The position numbers and the translations under genes are program-made. 64,000 nt of DNA. Source: Harmothoe impar. Its lineage: Eukaryota; Annelida; Polychaeta; Phyllodocida; Polynoidae. The DNA lies in NCBI GenBank assembly GCA_947462335.1, contig OX381714.1, positions 21,672,618-21,736,617 of the forward strand. The letters are read 5' to 3'. Shown here in pieces: positions 10,566 through 23,100 of the stretch (positions are counted from its first letter, which is position 1; each line of letters begins with the position of its first letter). The notes beneath the pieces are model-generated. The model searched no databases and was not told the origin of the DNA. It was given only the letters and a program-made list of their open reading frames with translations.

Positions 10566-12640
10566 CCTAGGTGTGTCTCAAATTGAGACCAAATCACATG
10601 AGGACAGACAAAACTCAAACTCAAGCTGTGGATCATAGTCTAAGACATTCTTTGAGGTAGGGCTGACAGTTTCTTAACCGTCTAAGTCGCTTTCGAGGAA
10701 CTAACCTGATGTTAATTTCTAGGACTGACACCTTTTCTTAGAGAATAGGGAGTCATGGTATATCTCTAACTAAGTTAGACTCTAAGGCAAGATTCAAATA
10801 TAGCAATCAAATACTGAGGGCTTGCCCAACAAATAGCACTATGGCCTAGCACACTGCATGTTAATTTAGCATCTAATGTAACTTCAAGTATGGAAATAAT
10901 GGTAGTATAATCTACTGTATTTTTAGAGTATGTTCAACGGTGTTGGTGTATATATTAGGGTGTTAACCTGCACCGCTAAGGGTCATGAAAAGGGCCGTTT
11001 CTGTGCCTTGTTATGCACTTTGGCATGGTACTCGGAAACTAAAAGGAGTTTCAGCTATATAATCATAACACCATATAGCTAAGACCTTATACTTAACTCT
11101 GATGTAAGGAATTAATAAATAAATCATTTCCCACAGCAGGTGAAGTGCATTAATGAGGAAAATCTCTCTGTATGTGCTTCTGTACTGTGTGGGCCTACAA
11201 GTGAGAGTCTCTTTATTAGACACATGTTAGCCCTCTCTATTTCCGTTCGAGATGACAAGGAAATTACTAAATCTAATGTATTGGGAGGATAGAAAACACC
11301 TTTTTCTACACGTGTGGCCTTGCTACTATTTTCTATTGTTATTATAAGTGTACTTGCCAATAGAGCAAAGCTGAAATCGACATGAAAATCAAAATAAAGA
11401 TGGATTGTGTGATATACATCACAAGTGACCCAGGGTGTGTAAGCGGCCAGTAATCAGTTATAACTTTTATATAATTATATTTAACAGCTCTAACTACATT
11501 CAATAAAGGTTTAAATCAAGTAACTTTGATGAAGATTGAACGTGTGATTGAGATCACACTAGACTCAGGGTCAGGTAGAGGTGTGAAGGGAAATGTATCA
11601 TTTATCATAGTAAGAAAGAGAAAGGGTGCACTCTTGTATTAATGGGATTCTTAAAGATGTGACCTTTGACCTTGATTTTGACCTTTTTCTGACCTAGATA
11701 TCATCCTACACATAACAGAAATGGATTCAGCACCTTTGGTTTACCCTAGTCCACTATCCATATCCATCCATTGCTCCCCCTATTATATCCTGGCTGGACC
11801 GTTTCGGATAGCATACCCAAATTGTGCGTCACAAGTCAGGAACTGACAACTACCTATAGGCCTGCACCACACAACCTATAGGTCGCATGACGCAGGTGCC
11901 CTAAGAAAGTCACACCGAGTGAGGCAAGCCGCGCAAAAAAAGGGTATACTCGAAAAAAATGTGTACATTGACTTTTTTTTGGGGGGGTACTTGAGCCCAA
12001 ATTCTAATTTTCATGTCCCCCGATATTGGCTATCTATGTCTTTTGTCCTCTCACGTCTATGTCCGACACACACTGAATAAAAAGCTCCCATGTCCATATT
12101 GCAAATAATTACCCCGGTAGAGAGAGGGGGAGGGGGGTACTCACATTTCCATATAGTCTTTGTTGCGATACGTGCATTGTCAGTGCAAAGTGAATCAGGG
12201 TTATCACAACACTGATCTGTTACACAAATAATATCATGTAACCTCCCCTGTAAATTACCTCTAGTACTTAAGTGTTTGATAGATGTCTGAAAAAAAGCGT
12301 CTCACCTACCCCTCCCATAGAGATAGCATTGGTTGTCACGAACTATCCAAATTTGGGGTTATCGGTTATCTACACGCTCCCATGTTGAAGCAAATTACCA
12401 GCAATAACTGCCTAATATTATTTTTCGTTTTTTAGGGGGTTACAGTTGGAATTTGTAAAAAACAAATACACCATTAGATAGATATTGTGGAAAGTGATCT
12501 AATGACACCATGCAAGATGCAAAGAGTGAAATATTGACCAAATGGGAGCAATTTCATTTTTTCAAGGAAAAGAGGTGTCCAGAATCGTCTCACTAGACTC
12601 AGGGGAGACCCTGAGTCAATAACAAACAGTGTTGACCCTG
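10566..12640. other. Non-coding stretch
   Basis: No gene is supported. It contains a TGACCT cluster (listed separately) and a G-rich run near 12120-12140. Short open frames at 11.0-11.4 kb lack any recognisable feature. Confidence 0.4.
11660..11695 (+). promoter_or_regulatory. Cluster of four TGACCT half-sites including a DR1
   Basis: TGACCT occurs at 11660, 11667, 11679 and 11690. The first two are separated by one base, the direct-repeat-1 arrangement bound by HNF4, RXR and PPAR-type nuclear receptors. This is a motif match only; no nearby promoter was identified, so function is unproven. Confidence 0.3.
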
Positions 12641-12649
12641 TATCCAATG

Positions 12650-12785
12650 TACCTGTACCCACTGACACTGTACCCACTGACACTGTACCCACTGACACTG
12701 TACCCACTGACCCTGTACCCACTGACACTGTACCCACTGACACTGTACCCACTGACACTGTACCCACTGACACTGCACCTACTGA
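12650..12785. repeat. 15-bp minisatellite
   Basis: The unit is CACTGTACCCACTGA, about nine copies and nearly perfect. It creates pentapeptide-repeat open frames on both strands (PLTLY and VGTVS). One of these frames runs on to 13255, but that extension has no recognisable domain. Confidence 0.9.
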
Positions 12786-13839
12786 CACCCCAACCCCACA
12801 AGCAATGTACAGGTGGTTTGGCCTTTACAGATCACCTGGTCCCCACTGACCTTCCTTTAGAGTTGAAGCTGCACCAAAATCGTCTCATAAAAACGTCTCA
12901 CCAACTCTGTAACACTGAGCTCTATGGGTGTCTGTGTGAACGTGCCTCTTTTAAAGTCAGGATTCAAGGTCATTGGCCTATCTTCAGCATTAGTTCACAC
13001 AGACCTGCTTTTCAGCTTCTTTTTGACTATTTAAAAAAATACTTTTTCATGGGGAAATGTTTTTTTCTGGACACTTTGACCAAAACAGGAAGACAGACAT
13101 TGTTCCAAAGAATCACATCAGCTTTCTTTTGTGTAGAAACAATCAAAAATAGAAGTAGGGGGAATGTGCAAAGTCAGCTGACCAAACAACAATTTCTGGG
13201 GGAAAACCGTCTCACAGAGACCCAGGGTCCCCTGGGTCAACAACAAGTAGCATAGCACATCTTGACACACTATTCCTTGGCTAAAATAAAGGTTTTTTAT
13301 GTTAGATTGTATCTTTAGTAATTATCAACAGAAGTTAGGATATGTATGCACATGTCATAGACCAGGGAAAACTGTTGCACTGAATTCATACCTACTGTAG
13401 TAGTGATCACTGAAACATGCTACTCAATCCTAGTTTGAATTGGCACTGCATACTCTACCCAGAACGACCTCCTCCCAACCCTTTACTGTATAGGAATGTT
13501 TTCAGGAAAAATCGCCAACCTTGCTGCACATTTACTCATCTCAAGCAAAAGCTATGGCACATGTCAACATGCCATTTTTATATTTGTATTCCAGACATAA
13601 TTATCTTTCCATAGATGGGATATATAATTATGTACGGACTGCATTTCATGTACTCTATATAATGTACCCATGCCCTTACATTCTAGCCTGGCTGCCAACC
13701 CTACTCCGATCCTACTGCGTTCCTGTAAGTATGGCCAGTGGAACCAGGTTACTCGGGGTTAGGCCATGGGCGTCACCGGGGGGGGGGGTCACTTTGTATA
13801 TTTAGTTAACAGGGTTGTGTGGCTGGCTTTTTTTTGACT
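12786..13839. other. Non-coding stretch with an unexplained open frame
   Basis: The + strand is open from the minisatellite to 13255 (about 150 codons after the repeat). The motif CGTCTCA recurs at 12581, 12883, 12893 and 13209, together with GGGAGACCCTGAGTC and GAGACCCAGGG, hinting at a decayed repeat. I see no domain. A 10-base G run lies near 13779-13788. Confidence 0.3.
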
Positions 13840-14100
13840 TTTTGAGCAAATCCCTTCACCAAGGGTCCGCTTTTCACCTAAATTCCTTTCACCAAGGGTC
13901 ACCTCCCGAAAAGGGTCACATTTTGGAGTTTTCGCCAAAGATTTTCGCAACAAGGGTAACTTTTGACCAAAATTCCTCTCACCAAGGACGACTTCTCAAT
14001 TGCCAAAATTATGGGCACTTTTGTCCAAAATCCCCCTTAGCAAGGGTCGCTTTTGACCAAAATCCCCCTCACCAAGGGTAAGGGTTGCCAAAGGGCGAGC
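13840..14100. repeat. Degenerate 30-36 bp tandem repeat
   Basis: Seven imperfect copies of a unit like CACCAAGGGTCGCTTTTGAC followed by CAAAATCCC. The copies vary in length and sequence. No coding signal is present apart from the frame the repeat itself keeps open. Confidence 0.7.
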
Positions 14101-15737
14101 CGCACACCCCTGTCAAAAAATTGTTGAGTGCCCCCCTCCCCCCGGCATGGGCGCATCCATGATCAGGGGTTAGAAGTTCAATCAAGTAACACTAGATGGA
14201 CGCCTATACACTCAGTACTGACTGAACCCCCGAATAGTAGCCCCCTCTTCTGGGTATATGTAGAACTTAAGGTTCATCACTCTGCTGCCTCACTGAAGGG
14301 TGGACTTTTTTCAAATAATACTATAGCATATGCCTCGTTTATATATTCTTATAGCATTGTCCAGCATTGATATTCACATTTCTAAAACTGTCACTATTGC
14401 ATGTATAGAGTAATTAGGCTAATGCCTATAAGGCTGGTTGTATTTGCCACATCACACTAAATCTTCTGACAGGTTTTCAAATCAGCAAATAAAGCTAGCG
14501 CAGTCCCACGTGGCCTCAATAGCATCACATAGCTGCCCCCTACTGATTGAACAGTAAACCATTTATCCATAGACCTGCAGGTAACCTATGCCATGGGGCT
14601 GTATAGGTCTCATAGAGGGTAATCCCGCAGAAAACTGAGAGTCATATACGATTCTGGTCAGAAGTGAATACTGCAGGAGCACTGAATGGTCCATAAATAA
14701 TTTGGAAATGATGCCAATATATTGAAAACATACACACATGCTGCTGGATTTCTGCCAATTTCAATCAAAAAATAGGAAAGGGATTCTCAGTGAGTTTCCA
14801 TTTTTTTCAAAGGCTAGATTGGGAATCAGTGAAAATGCAATTTATTCAGTGCAAATTCGGGCGAAATTCAGGTGGTTTTACGATACAGACCAGTGTTCTG
14901 ATTTTCCGTGGTCAGTAGCTAATTTTGGTGGGAAATGTTTTGAAGAAAGGATGTATCTTTTAGGGCAATGGTGATTTTCAGAAATTGTAAATGTCCTGGT
15001 TGCAGTTATCAGTTTTCCGCTATATTAAAGTATATAGTAGAAGCATTTCCTTCTCTGAGACCTGTATAGGGAAATATGACTGTGGCACCATCTAGTGTCA
15101 AGATTCGAGCTAAAACCCCGAAAATGAGCCCCAGAACACCAGCTGACGCTAGCAGGCGGCAGGCTGTATTGAATCCATTCCAGAAGCATCATATTCAGCC
15201 AATATGGATCTATCTCTGATAGTTTACCCTGAATTGCCAATTAACAATTTCTATGAAAACATTCAGTTTTGAAAATAACAATTTTAAGCGCTTTTTCCCA
15301 ATAATATTTTTTGTTTCAATATTGCATATTGCAGACTCGAACATTACTGCAAGCAATACAATTCAAACAAACAAAAAATAATTTCGTTGTTACATGGATT
15401 TGTCATCAACCAGTGCAAATTCTCCCAGAAGAGAAGTTCAAGAGATCACACAATTGTAGAGCTCAAAACAGACTAGAAATATGAAGGTCTGTCAACATTG
15501 TCCCTCAGTTACATTATGTAATATAATTCATTATGCTTATTCCAGCCTCTATACGATGGACTCAATCAAGATCTCTTGATATCAACTTACTAAAAGTCTC
15601 TATCTGCTCCCTATAGCCAACCTACCACCCTACTGACTAGATACGGGGGCGTGTCGGTGACACCTAGGTGCCCTATAGTAGTAATGGGTTACTTTGGGGA
15701 GAAAATGTACGTAGTGTGCTTTTACAGTTAAGTCAGG
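14101..15737. other. Non-coding stretch
   Basis: No gene is supported. Open frames at 14738-14974 (+) and 15025-15240 (-) have no recognisable motif and no supporting splice sites. Confidence 0.4.
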
Positions 15738-16436
15738 ATCACTGAAAACCCAATGGGGCTCAAAGGTGATCACTGGTGATGACTTTAGGGTGATCACTGT
15801 GCATGTGTCCAGAGCGCTTACCCCCTCGTCACTAGGGTGATCATCAGTGATCACCAGGGGTGATCACATATGATCACCTTTCTGACCTGGAATTCTTCTG
15901 TGGACTACTGTGTTTTTCTGCATAATGAGATATGATTTTGAAATAATTTCATGATCCCCCCCCCTTCTCCCATCAAGCTGCATCTGACAGCCCATTTTAG
16001 CCCTTATCCCTCATCATAGACATAATAAGGTGTATACATAGTGTATATATAACTAATGACAGTCACTCATCACACTTGTAGTTATGATTCCATAGACAAA
16101 TGAGGTATCCATGTTTACACATACCTATGCCTTTTGATAATTGTAGCATAACTTCTTTTTAATTAATTGAGTCTCTAATGTTCCAAATAGTCTCTATATC
16201 CACCATCTTATATACACCTATGATCAAGATCAATATAGTTATCATCCAGTAGATGACCTGGAGTATGTGCTGTAAATTACATTGTTGTATAGTAGGGCCC
16301 CCTAGTGGCAAAATCATGTCCTCAAAATGATTACGTTAGGTGATCACAGTAGATCACTTTAGGTCATCAACAAGGCATGATCACCCTAAGTCATCAGCAC
16401 TGATCACCTGTCTAACAGACTCAGGTTTTCTGTGAT
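15738..16436. mobile_element. Long-TIR foldback element rich in GGTGATCAC
   Basis: The left end (ATCACTGAAAACC, then GGTGATCACTGGTGATGACT, then TTAGGGTGATCA) is mirrored at the right end on the other strand (ATCACAGAAAACC, GGTGATCAGTGCTGATGACT, TAGGGTGATCA). The arms are about 65 bp and highly similar. The TGATCA palindrome occurs at least ten times. There is no coding sequence. Confidence 0.65.
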
Positions 16437-17199
16437 GAAGTCACATATAAAGAGCAGTAAATGTTTAATTCTGAATGTAGTTTGCAATCTATAGTTGAGG
16501 TCCTTCCAGGATGTTTCACCAATGGATGTCTCTGATAGCAAAATACCTACTGTAGTATTATGGAAAGTATCAGATATATAGAAACAAACTCTGGGTGGAG
16601 CCTAAGACAGCTGCTGCTGTTAGATGGTTGTGGCTGCTGCCGTGTGTCTCAAAAGGTCATGTTGCTGGATGGTTGCTGGTTGTAGACCCACGTGTCTGCT
16701 CCTGAAGGCTTATTGTGTTCTGCTGTGGAGAGTTGGTGGTAATGCTGTGTTTGAGACCCACATCCAGCCAGCCTTAAGTATAAAGTTTATTAAGATAATT
16801 CCTGAGGCAAACACCGTCATTGTTACCGAAAATAGTCATTGATGTCATAGAGCAATGCCGTCAAAGGAATGGCGCGGACGGAATAGCAATAAAGGAAATG
16901 AGGTACATTACAATTTAAAAAAGGTCCCATGAAGAAACCCATAAACCCCATGCCCATTATGGTAACTACGCGGCCGCCGATCATTCATGTTTGTACTTCT
17001 TTGTAAACTTTCACATCCCGCCTCTCTTGTTAAATAATGACTAGCCTATCCCTTTATTTATTACACAAAACCAGATAAAATCCATTTAAATTACAGCTAG
17101 TGATTTTATTGCAGAAAGGTAACAACCAAGTGGATGAGAATGATGTGTGATGATATGAGTAATATCAGGTTGCAGTATGATCAACGTATCGGCTATGGT
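16437..17199. other. Non-coding stretch
   Basis: No gene is supported. A small open frame at 16624-16842 is not recognisable. Confidence 0.4.
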
Positions 17200-17520
17200 T
17201 GGCCTTCTTCAGGATTTATTTCGACAGGGGCAGCCTGTTTCATCGATTTTTGCAAGACGTTCGACAGTGTCCATCATCCTACCTTAATTGAGAAAATTGC
17301 AGCGTTAATATCACCCAGAAACACAAGAAGTGCCTAATGGAACACATGGCTCGTGAACAGTGTACTGTATAACAAACAACACCAAATTCAAAAACTCGAA
17401 TGCAGCATTTGGCATAGTCAAAAGCTCTATTTTAGGTCCTGTCTTATTATCCTGCTCATAAATGATCTACCATCGTGCGTTGAAAACTACAAAGTCACTA
17501 TGTGTGCTGATGACTAGGTA
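17200..17520 (+). pseudogene. Decayed LINE reverse transcriptase fragment
   Basis: Reads AACFIDFCKTFDSVHHPTLI, which matches reverse transcriptase motif A (FxDFxKAFDxVxH) of jockey-superfamily non-LTR elements. About 100 bp further on, after frame changes, ILGPVLLS, LINDLPS and a final CADD preserve motif B/C order (PQGSILGPLLF, LxYADD). There are several frameshifts and stops. It is unrelated in strand and position to the large LINE at 24.5-35 kb. Confidence 0.8.
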
Positions 17521-17879
17521 GAGGGAGGGACTCCGAGAGAGAAAAGGCTGCCCTACAGGGTGAGATGGGTCACAAGATTTCCCAAGGGACAGAGGGTAAA
17601 AAGCATGGAAAAATCCCTCTTTTAGGCTACCAAATGAAAGTATACAGTGTGGGCATATTGTGAAATATCCCCAATTTGAAAGGCCAGATGTTGAATTTTT
17701 TCTGGTCAGCATATTATTATACTTTAATATTTTTACTTTTCCTCTTCTTTATTTTGGTGAAATTCTAAATTTAAAAAAAAACCTCTCTGCGAAAGGAAAG
17801 TTTTCAATGTTTTTTGTTTGCAAAATACCACAAATACCAGCGGCGGATGATCCGTAATCCAAGTTATCAGAATAAAACA
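17521..17879. other. Non-coding stretch
   Basis: A/T-rich sequence between the LINE fragment and the CpG-rich block. No gene is supported. Confidence 0.4.
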
Positions 17880-18290
17880 GGCTTACTGAAACTCCCGCCA
17901 GCTGGCAGCACTGCGGCAATACACCTCCTCCATAGTACCTCACCTGCCCGCTACGCTCACCGCGGCGCCCCGGTTAGTTTACATCCATGGCGGACGGGGG
18001 GAACATTTGAAGCCAGCCCGGAGGCCAATACGCCAAATGTTCTCAGCCCAGGAGTACCAAACCATCCCTAACATCAACCAGACACTGCACAAGGCAAGTA
18101 GAATACTTTCCACATAGGGAATAAGTCTCATATCGGCGGGATTGTGAGTTGTGGGCGCGCAAGCGGCGGAGTACGGGAGAGGAGGGAGACGGGCGGGGGA
18201 GGCAGCGGTGGATGCCGACGGAGGCAGCAGGGAGGCCGTCCTGGGGACACACAAAGAAACACCTGAACCGTACCGTGAGTGGTAGGGGTG
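17880..18290 (+). promoter_or_regulatory. CpG-rich block, candidate promoter and first exon
   Basis: In contrast to its A/T-rich surroundings this block is dense in CpG (GCGGCGCCCC, GGGCGCGCAAGCGGCGGAG, GACGGGCGGGGGAGGCAGCG). A possible splice donor GTGAGT follows CCGTACC near 18272, and another of GC type follows CTGCACAAG near 18090. It lies 2.3 kb upstream of the exon at 20544-20884, whose first 226 bases are untranslated and which has an acceptor at its left side, so a non-coding first exon somewhere upstream is required. This is the best candidate. Confidence 0.4.
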
Positions 18291-18525
18291 GACACAGGGG
18301 TCGTGCTGCCACAACTAAGGGTGTGAGGCTCATGCCATGCTGGAGACTGACCCAAGTGTAATGTCGGGGTATTCTGCTATTGAGTATTGTGCTGTTCAAC
18401 CAAATATAGCTGGGGTTCTGTATCAGGTGCAGTGCTGATGGTACTGGTACTGGTAGACAGGTGCAGTGCCATGTACTGGTACTACATGCAGTACTATAGT
18501 AGTGGTACTGTAGCTGAAGTGGTAA

Positions 18526-18584
18526 GGCCAAAAAAAAAAGGTGTGTTTCAGGCATCATGGTCCAAAAATTTAGGGTAGGTAGGT

Positions 18585-18620
<36 letters not shown>

Positions 18621-18943
18621 GGTGGAGGTACATTGAATGAGTCGCGGACTGCCATATCGACTCGCGGGTCATCAAGACAACTCACCGATTCTTACTATAA
18701 CTAGGAATATCATGATATTATTGGACATTCTTGTTAATAAGCAATTTCCTGAGGCTGGACAGTTAATAAGCCATGTGATCTGTTCTTCCTGACCAATAAA
18801 TTGCTAAAATTTCCGAAAAAATATGAATATTTTGCAAAAAAAAAAAAAAAAAATTCTCCAAAATCGGAAAAAAATGCTAGGGTCGGCCCTTTTTGGAAAC
18901 TAGGGTCGGGTTGCCTGAAACACACCTTTTATTTTTTTTGGCC
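18526..18943. mobile_element. 418-bp MITE, PIF/Harbinger-like
   Basis: The ends are GGCCAAAAAAAAAAGGTGTG and, on the other strand, GGCCAAAAAAAATAAAAGGT, both continuing into GTGTTTCAGGCA. TAA flanks both ends (18523-18525 and 18944-18946); a 3-bp TWA target duplication is the hallmark of PIF/Harbinger elements. Two A/T homopolymer tracts sit inside. There is no coding capacity. Confidence 0.75.
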
Positions 18944-19202
18944 TAAGCTGCGGGGGCCTGTCGTGAACTGAGTCTGATGCCATGGACAGGAGAAGGGGGT
19001 GTGGGGGAGGGGGTTGGTTACACGCATACCGCCAGTGCTGCATTCATGCATCATGCCGGCACATGGTAATGCACTCTATGAGTTATACCGGAGTTATACT
19101 CACTTATAGCAGAGGGTTTTAACGTAATCAAATCTAAAATGATGAACGATCTAAATTAAAATAATTTAGGGTCCTTTTGTATATATTTATATATATGCAC
19201 AT

Positions 19203-19243
19203 TGTATATATATATATATATATATATTTATTAATATATACTA

Positions 19244-19330
<87 letters not shown>
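19203..19330. repeat. TA dinucleotide microsatellite
   Basis: A long pure TA run at about 19247-19328 with a shorter one at 19206-19227. It keeps a false open frame of alternating Tyr and Ile on both strands. Confidence 0.95.
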
Positions 19331-19332
<2 letters not shown>

Positions 19333-19651
19333 CATATTCCTTTAGTGTTTGATCTTTCCCCATGTTGATGACAAGCTAAAGTATCAGCAACTGGTATACC
19401 TCTGGACTGAATGTAGCAGTGCTGTCTGAGAAGACCATCATTGAATCCCCCTCCATCCGACACCTCCTCCCCAGCCCTGTATCCTGCTAGTGACTGGTGG
19501 CAGGAACCCCCATTCTGCCCAACCCAAAGTGTGTCAAACCCTAAGCTGGTGAATCATAGCTGAGACCCCCCCCCCCCATCCCCACCTCCACACACCCCGT
19601 CTCCACCCAATACCCCATACACACATGAGAGGATCAATGAATACCAGCCCC

Positions 19652-19682
<31 letters not shown>

Positions 19683-19814
19683 CGTCTGCCAGGTGTAGTG
19701 GGACTACTGACACTGTGTGGTAGGAGTAGCAGTAGTAGGAGTAAAAAGCGGTTTTAACGGGGCCAACTCTTTTTTAAACTAAGATATAAGCACAGGTATA
19801 GGTGGCTGCAGATG

Positions 19815-19990
19815 GGGTCAAAGCGACCTGGCGACCTGGGCTGTTTTGGAGGCGACTTTCGACCTAAGGCAATAATATAAACGACCTGGCGACTTTTGGA
19901 CAAAATTTACAATAGACCAAAGGGTCAAAAAAAGCGACTTTTCGACCTGGACCCCTTAATTTCGGCGACTTTCCGACCTCAGGGGGGGGG
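19815..19990. repeat. Degenerate GCGACCTGGCGACTTTTGGAC repeat
   Basis: GCGACCTGGCGAC or GGCGACTTTCGACCT occurs about six times in 170 bp at irregular spacing, followed by a run of G. Copies are imperfect. Nothing coding. Confidence 0.6.
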
Positions 19991-20543
19991 GACCCCTCTG
20001 CACCCCCGTATAGGGTAACATGCTATTTTTATTCCTGAAAAGGGTACCCCCCCCCCCTCCAACAACCAAGCACCTCACACACACATCCAAATACATGACG
20101 GGTCCCTCTTATTCCCCAGAAGTCTCACCTGTTGTGGTGTATATAGACTAGTCAGGGGGAACCCCAGGGTGTGGGCGTGTCTAGGTGGGTACTGACTGAG
20201 TCACTCATCTATAGGCACTGAGTACCACCATATACACACATGGATCAGTCCTGACTGGTCACAGGTGCCAGCTTCGTGCATGTAAGGAATTATCCCTATG
20301 ATACAATAACAAAAGATCGTATCACATAATGATATGCTGCCCTTAAATGGGTATAGATACTCCAACGTTAACGGGCACGCAACACCATCAATTGGTTCTT
20401 GAGTCGCGATCAGACAATCTCTCCACGCAATCAAACATATAATTGTATTGAACACTTAATGAAACTTTAGGGAATATAATTATATCTGAGTTTTACTACT
20501 ATAAGTTGAGATAATTGAAAATATCACTTTCCTATTTCCCCAG

Positions 20544-20769
20544 GGCTGCCTCTCGCTGTGTCTGGACGTTCTGCTGACCCAGGATTAAGAAGCACATCGC
20601 ACGGATTATATCCAGGATTAACCATCAGATTTAAAACAATGGTGACCAACCTGATTGTAAATACTTATTGACTTATTAAAGGTAAAATACTACACAAGTC
20701 ATCAAACTTGGAGTAAAACTCCCAGGATTAATTTGAGTAAGATGACTTGAAACTAAGCATATCGTTACC
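20544..20769 (+). other. 5' untranslated part of a spliced exon
   Basis: A good acceptor, TTTCCTATTTCCCCAG, ends at 20543. The 226 bases that follow up to the ATG at 20770 contain one short upstream frame (ATG at 20639, ten codons, stop ending at 20671), which could reduce translation. The same exon continues into the coding part below. Confidence 0.55.
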
Positions 20770-20884
20770 ATGGAAACCATTACCATGACGTGTTACCAAG
20801 GGGATGACGGTATGTCACGTCATGCCACCAACGTCATGAAATACGTCATCATACTGTTGGCAACGCTGACAGTCACGGCCTCAG
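20770..20884 (+). CDS. Signal-peptide exon of a secreted or membrane protein
   Basis: The ATG at 20770 has a strong context (ACC before, G after). The 38 codons end in a clear signal peptide, MKYVIILLATLTVTAS (Met at 20836), preceded by a 22-residue hydrophilic leader if the first ATG is used; in-frame Met codons at 20785, 20812 and 20836 are alternatives. The exon stops at CCTCAG followed by the donor GTTAGT, leaving phase 1. The next exon I can support is at 58922, which starts in the matching phase. I do not recognise the family. Confidence 0.65.
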
Positions 20885-21340
20885 GTTAGTGTTTATCAGC
20901 TTGTGTTTGTGTTTAGTACATTGTTTGTAATAATACATGTATATATTGTAAGTACAAATATGCCGGGGTTCTTGGGAGCAGGAGGCCTCGTTGTTAAGGT
21001 CATGCAAAGGGTCTAGCTACGTAGGCAATGTACTAGAAAAAGTCACCTTTTTGCAATTTCCTCTTCGAATTTTGGTACTAGAACATAGTGCATCTCAATC
21101 AGAGAGGATATTTTGAATATCTTTCAGATTTTGCAATGCATTTTGTTGTAGGTTAACTAGATCTCTTGTGATAAGGATTTTAACACCTTTTTCTAGGACA
21201 TTGCTTATGTATCTAGACCCCTTTGGGGAGGTGTTATCTTTGGGGAGATAAGCCTGATAAGGGCCACGCTGTACTGTGTGACGTACGTTCTGCTCCCAAG
21301 AATACCTTTCCACCGTTGTAGATATGTAGTAGATACCCTA

Positions 21341-21658
21341 CACAGAGAGAAGGAACAGCGTCAAAAGGGAATCCAGGTTAACTCCAGAATGACTCCCCTC
21401 TCTAAGGGAGTTCAGGTCGCACTGCCATAGCGGGCCAATGCGTATAGTAGAAAGGGCCCCCTCAAAGCCAAGATTTTGCGTTTGCATTGGAAACAATACG
21501 CTATGGCAGTGCGCCTCCAGAAAGTACCGGGAGTCCTAAGGATATGGGAGCCTAGGCGACTCTCTGGCTGACCTAAGGGGGCGACCTGGACTCCCTTAGA
21601 GAGGGTAGTCATTCTGGAGGCAACCTGGACTCACTTTTGACGCTGTTTCTTTTCTCTG
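21341..21658. mobile_element. 318-bp MITE, CAGAGAGAAG family copy 1
   Basis: The ends CAGAGAGAAGGAACAGCGTC and (other strand) CAGAGAAAAGAAACAGCGTC are inverted repeats, with TA on both flanks (21339-21340 and 21659-21660). The interior has palindromes based on GGAGTCCAGGT and ACTCCC. A second copy lies at 54431-54640. Confidence 0.75.
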
Positions 21659-22854
21659 TAATACGAGTAACTGAGTGTATGTCAAAATAACCATGACAGA
21701 CTGACTGATGGCCTTATAGTGTGAACCCATTTGTATTAGCTCTCCACCTTGGTTTAATTGCAAATAATTATGCCGGGACACCTTTCCATCGATGTAGATA
21801 TATTTCACCTGTCCTCCTATGGCGCCGGTCACCTTAGCAGGATTAGGGGTTCAATCAGCATCATTTAGGGGAGAGGGGGAGATCTCCCCAAGATCGGTCC
21901 ACATCACCCCACCCGGAATCCATTCCTATTTTATACTATACCAGTGACGAATTTATGTAAAATAACAGGCCTTAGGACCCCTGTCCTACCACACTAAAGG
22001 CAGACCAATGCGCGTCAACCAATACAGTATCCTTGTACTACAACACGTACATTGTAATACATCCATACACGCCCATCCATGTCCGCCATACAATATTTAT
22101 GGTGTGTCTGAGAAGGAATAGCTAAGAGACCGAGGGCGGGCACCTTTATTGTCCATGGAACCGTAAAAAGGGCTAGGCGTGGTTGCATTCATTTAATATT
22201 TATACTGGACGCTGTCTTGGTATTATTGAGCCTGTGTACGAGGCGACTCGCTCGTGAAATCAGGGGTAAGGAGACTCGGGTGGTTTGCTGTGCACCAGCA
22301 ACACCCCGCTGCTGCCGTGTACTGTAGGGATTGTCGTAAGCATATCAGAAATGATGTTGCATGCATGTAAGAAATGACGTCGCAAGCATGAAGGAAATGA
22401 CGTTTAGAAATGACGTCACGACACGTTAGGAATGATGTAGAATGCATCAAGACCCTTCCCCTACTGTGGGATCAGGACAGGACTTAAGTTAGAAGACTGT
22501 GTAGGGTGTGGGGATAGTGGGGGTCTGTGAGTGCATGTACTATTGTAGAGATGGGAGGAGTGATATACTATCTAATCATTTTTACATAACTGCCTCAGAT
22601 TTAAACAAGGCAAACACCTCAACCATGCCAAATATCCCACTGCCTCGATTAATAACTTATCAATTATGTTTTTAATTTACTGAATTAAATCTTTATAGAT
22701 GTCTCTTTACAGATGCATGTTGCCAGACAAGCTATACACGTGTGTCTATAAAAGCTGTACGCTGGCGCTGTTTTCTTGGCATTGAACACTTTTATTTCAA
22801 AATTGGAAAATGGGGAAAGGGGGTGTATGACATGGTCCAGATGTTAAAACCTTT
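21659..22854. other. Non-coding stretch
   Basis: No gene is supported. Near 22330-22440 the motif GGAATGACGT (AGAAATGACGTC and variants) is repeated about five times. These contain CRE-like TGACGT cores, but the pattern looks like a short decayed tandem repeat. Confidence 0.4.
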
Positions 22855-23100
22855 AGGACGGTATAATGCGTCAATGCGCCATGTTCATGTGTTGTCTTAA
22901 ATCAAGTTAATGCACCATGCAACGCTGCACCGGCAAGGCTGCATTGGTGCATCATGCCAACCATTCAGGGGTATCAAGCCTCAACGCCTCAAGTATGAAT
23001 GGAGCACTGGCAAGTAACACATCAGTGCTGCATTCATGCATCATGTCCACCAAAGGTCATAGTCCAGTAAAACCATGTGCTGCCCTTAGAGGGTTAGGTT
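22855..23100. mobile_element. Copy of the dispersed AAGGGCAGCA / ATGATGCA family
   Basis: Contains the family hallmarks: TGCACCATGCAACG, TGCATCATGCC, the internal CAGTGCTGCATTCATGCATC and the end TGCTGCCCTTAGAGGGTTAG. The left end is less clear. See the complete copy at 24293-24481. Confidence 0.65.

Larger units (their letters stand above)
18947..20543. other. Non-coding, simple-repeat-rich stretch
   Basis: Contains a partial copy of the AAGGGCAGCA-family element (about 19025-19085), a TA microsatellite, C runs at 19567-19577 and 19650-19668 followed by a CA run, and a cluster of CGACCT repeats. No gene is supported. Confidence 0.5.

Noticed and set aside
9754..10570. GDIAAS-type repeat protein frames
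   Set aside because: By-product of the 18-bp minisatellite; the copies show no codon-level constraint.
12629..13255. 208-codon + strand frame starting in the 15-bp array
   Set aside because: The first third is array; the rest has no recognisable domain, start or splice signals.
18043..18675. 210-codon open frame on the - strand
   Set aside because: It spans a poly-T/poly-A tract and part of a MITE and runs against the CpG-rich block; no motif and no splice support.
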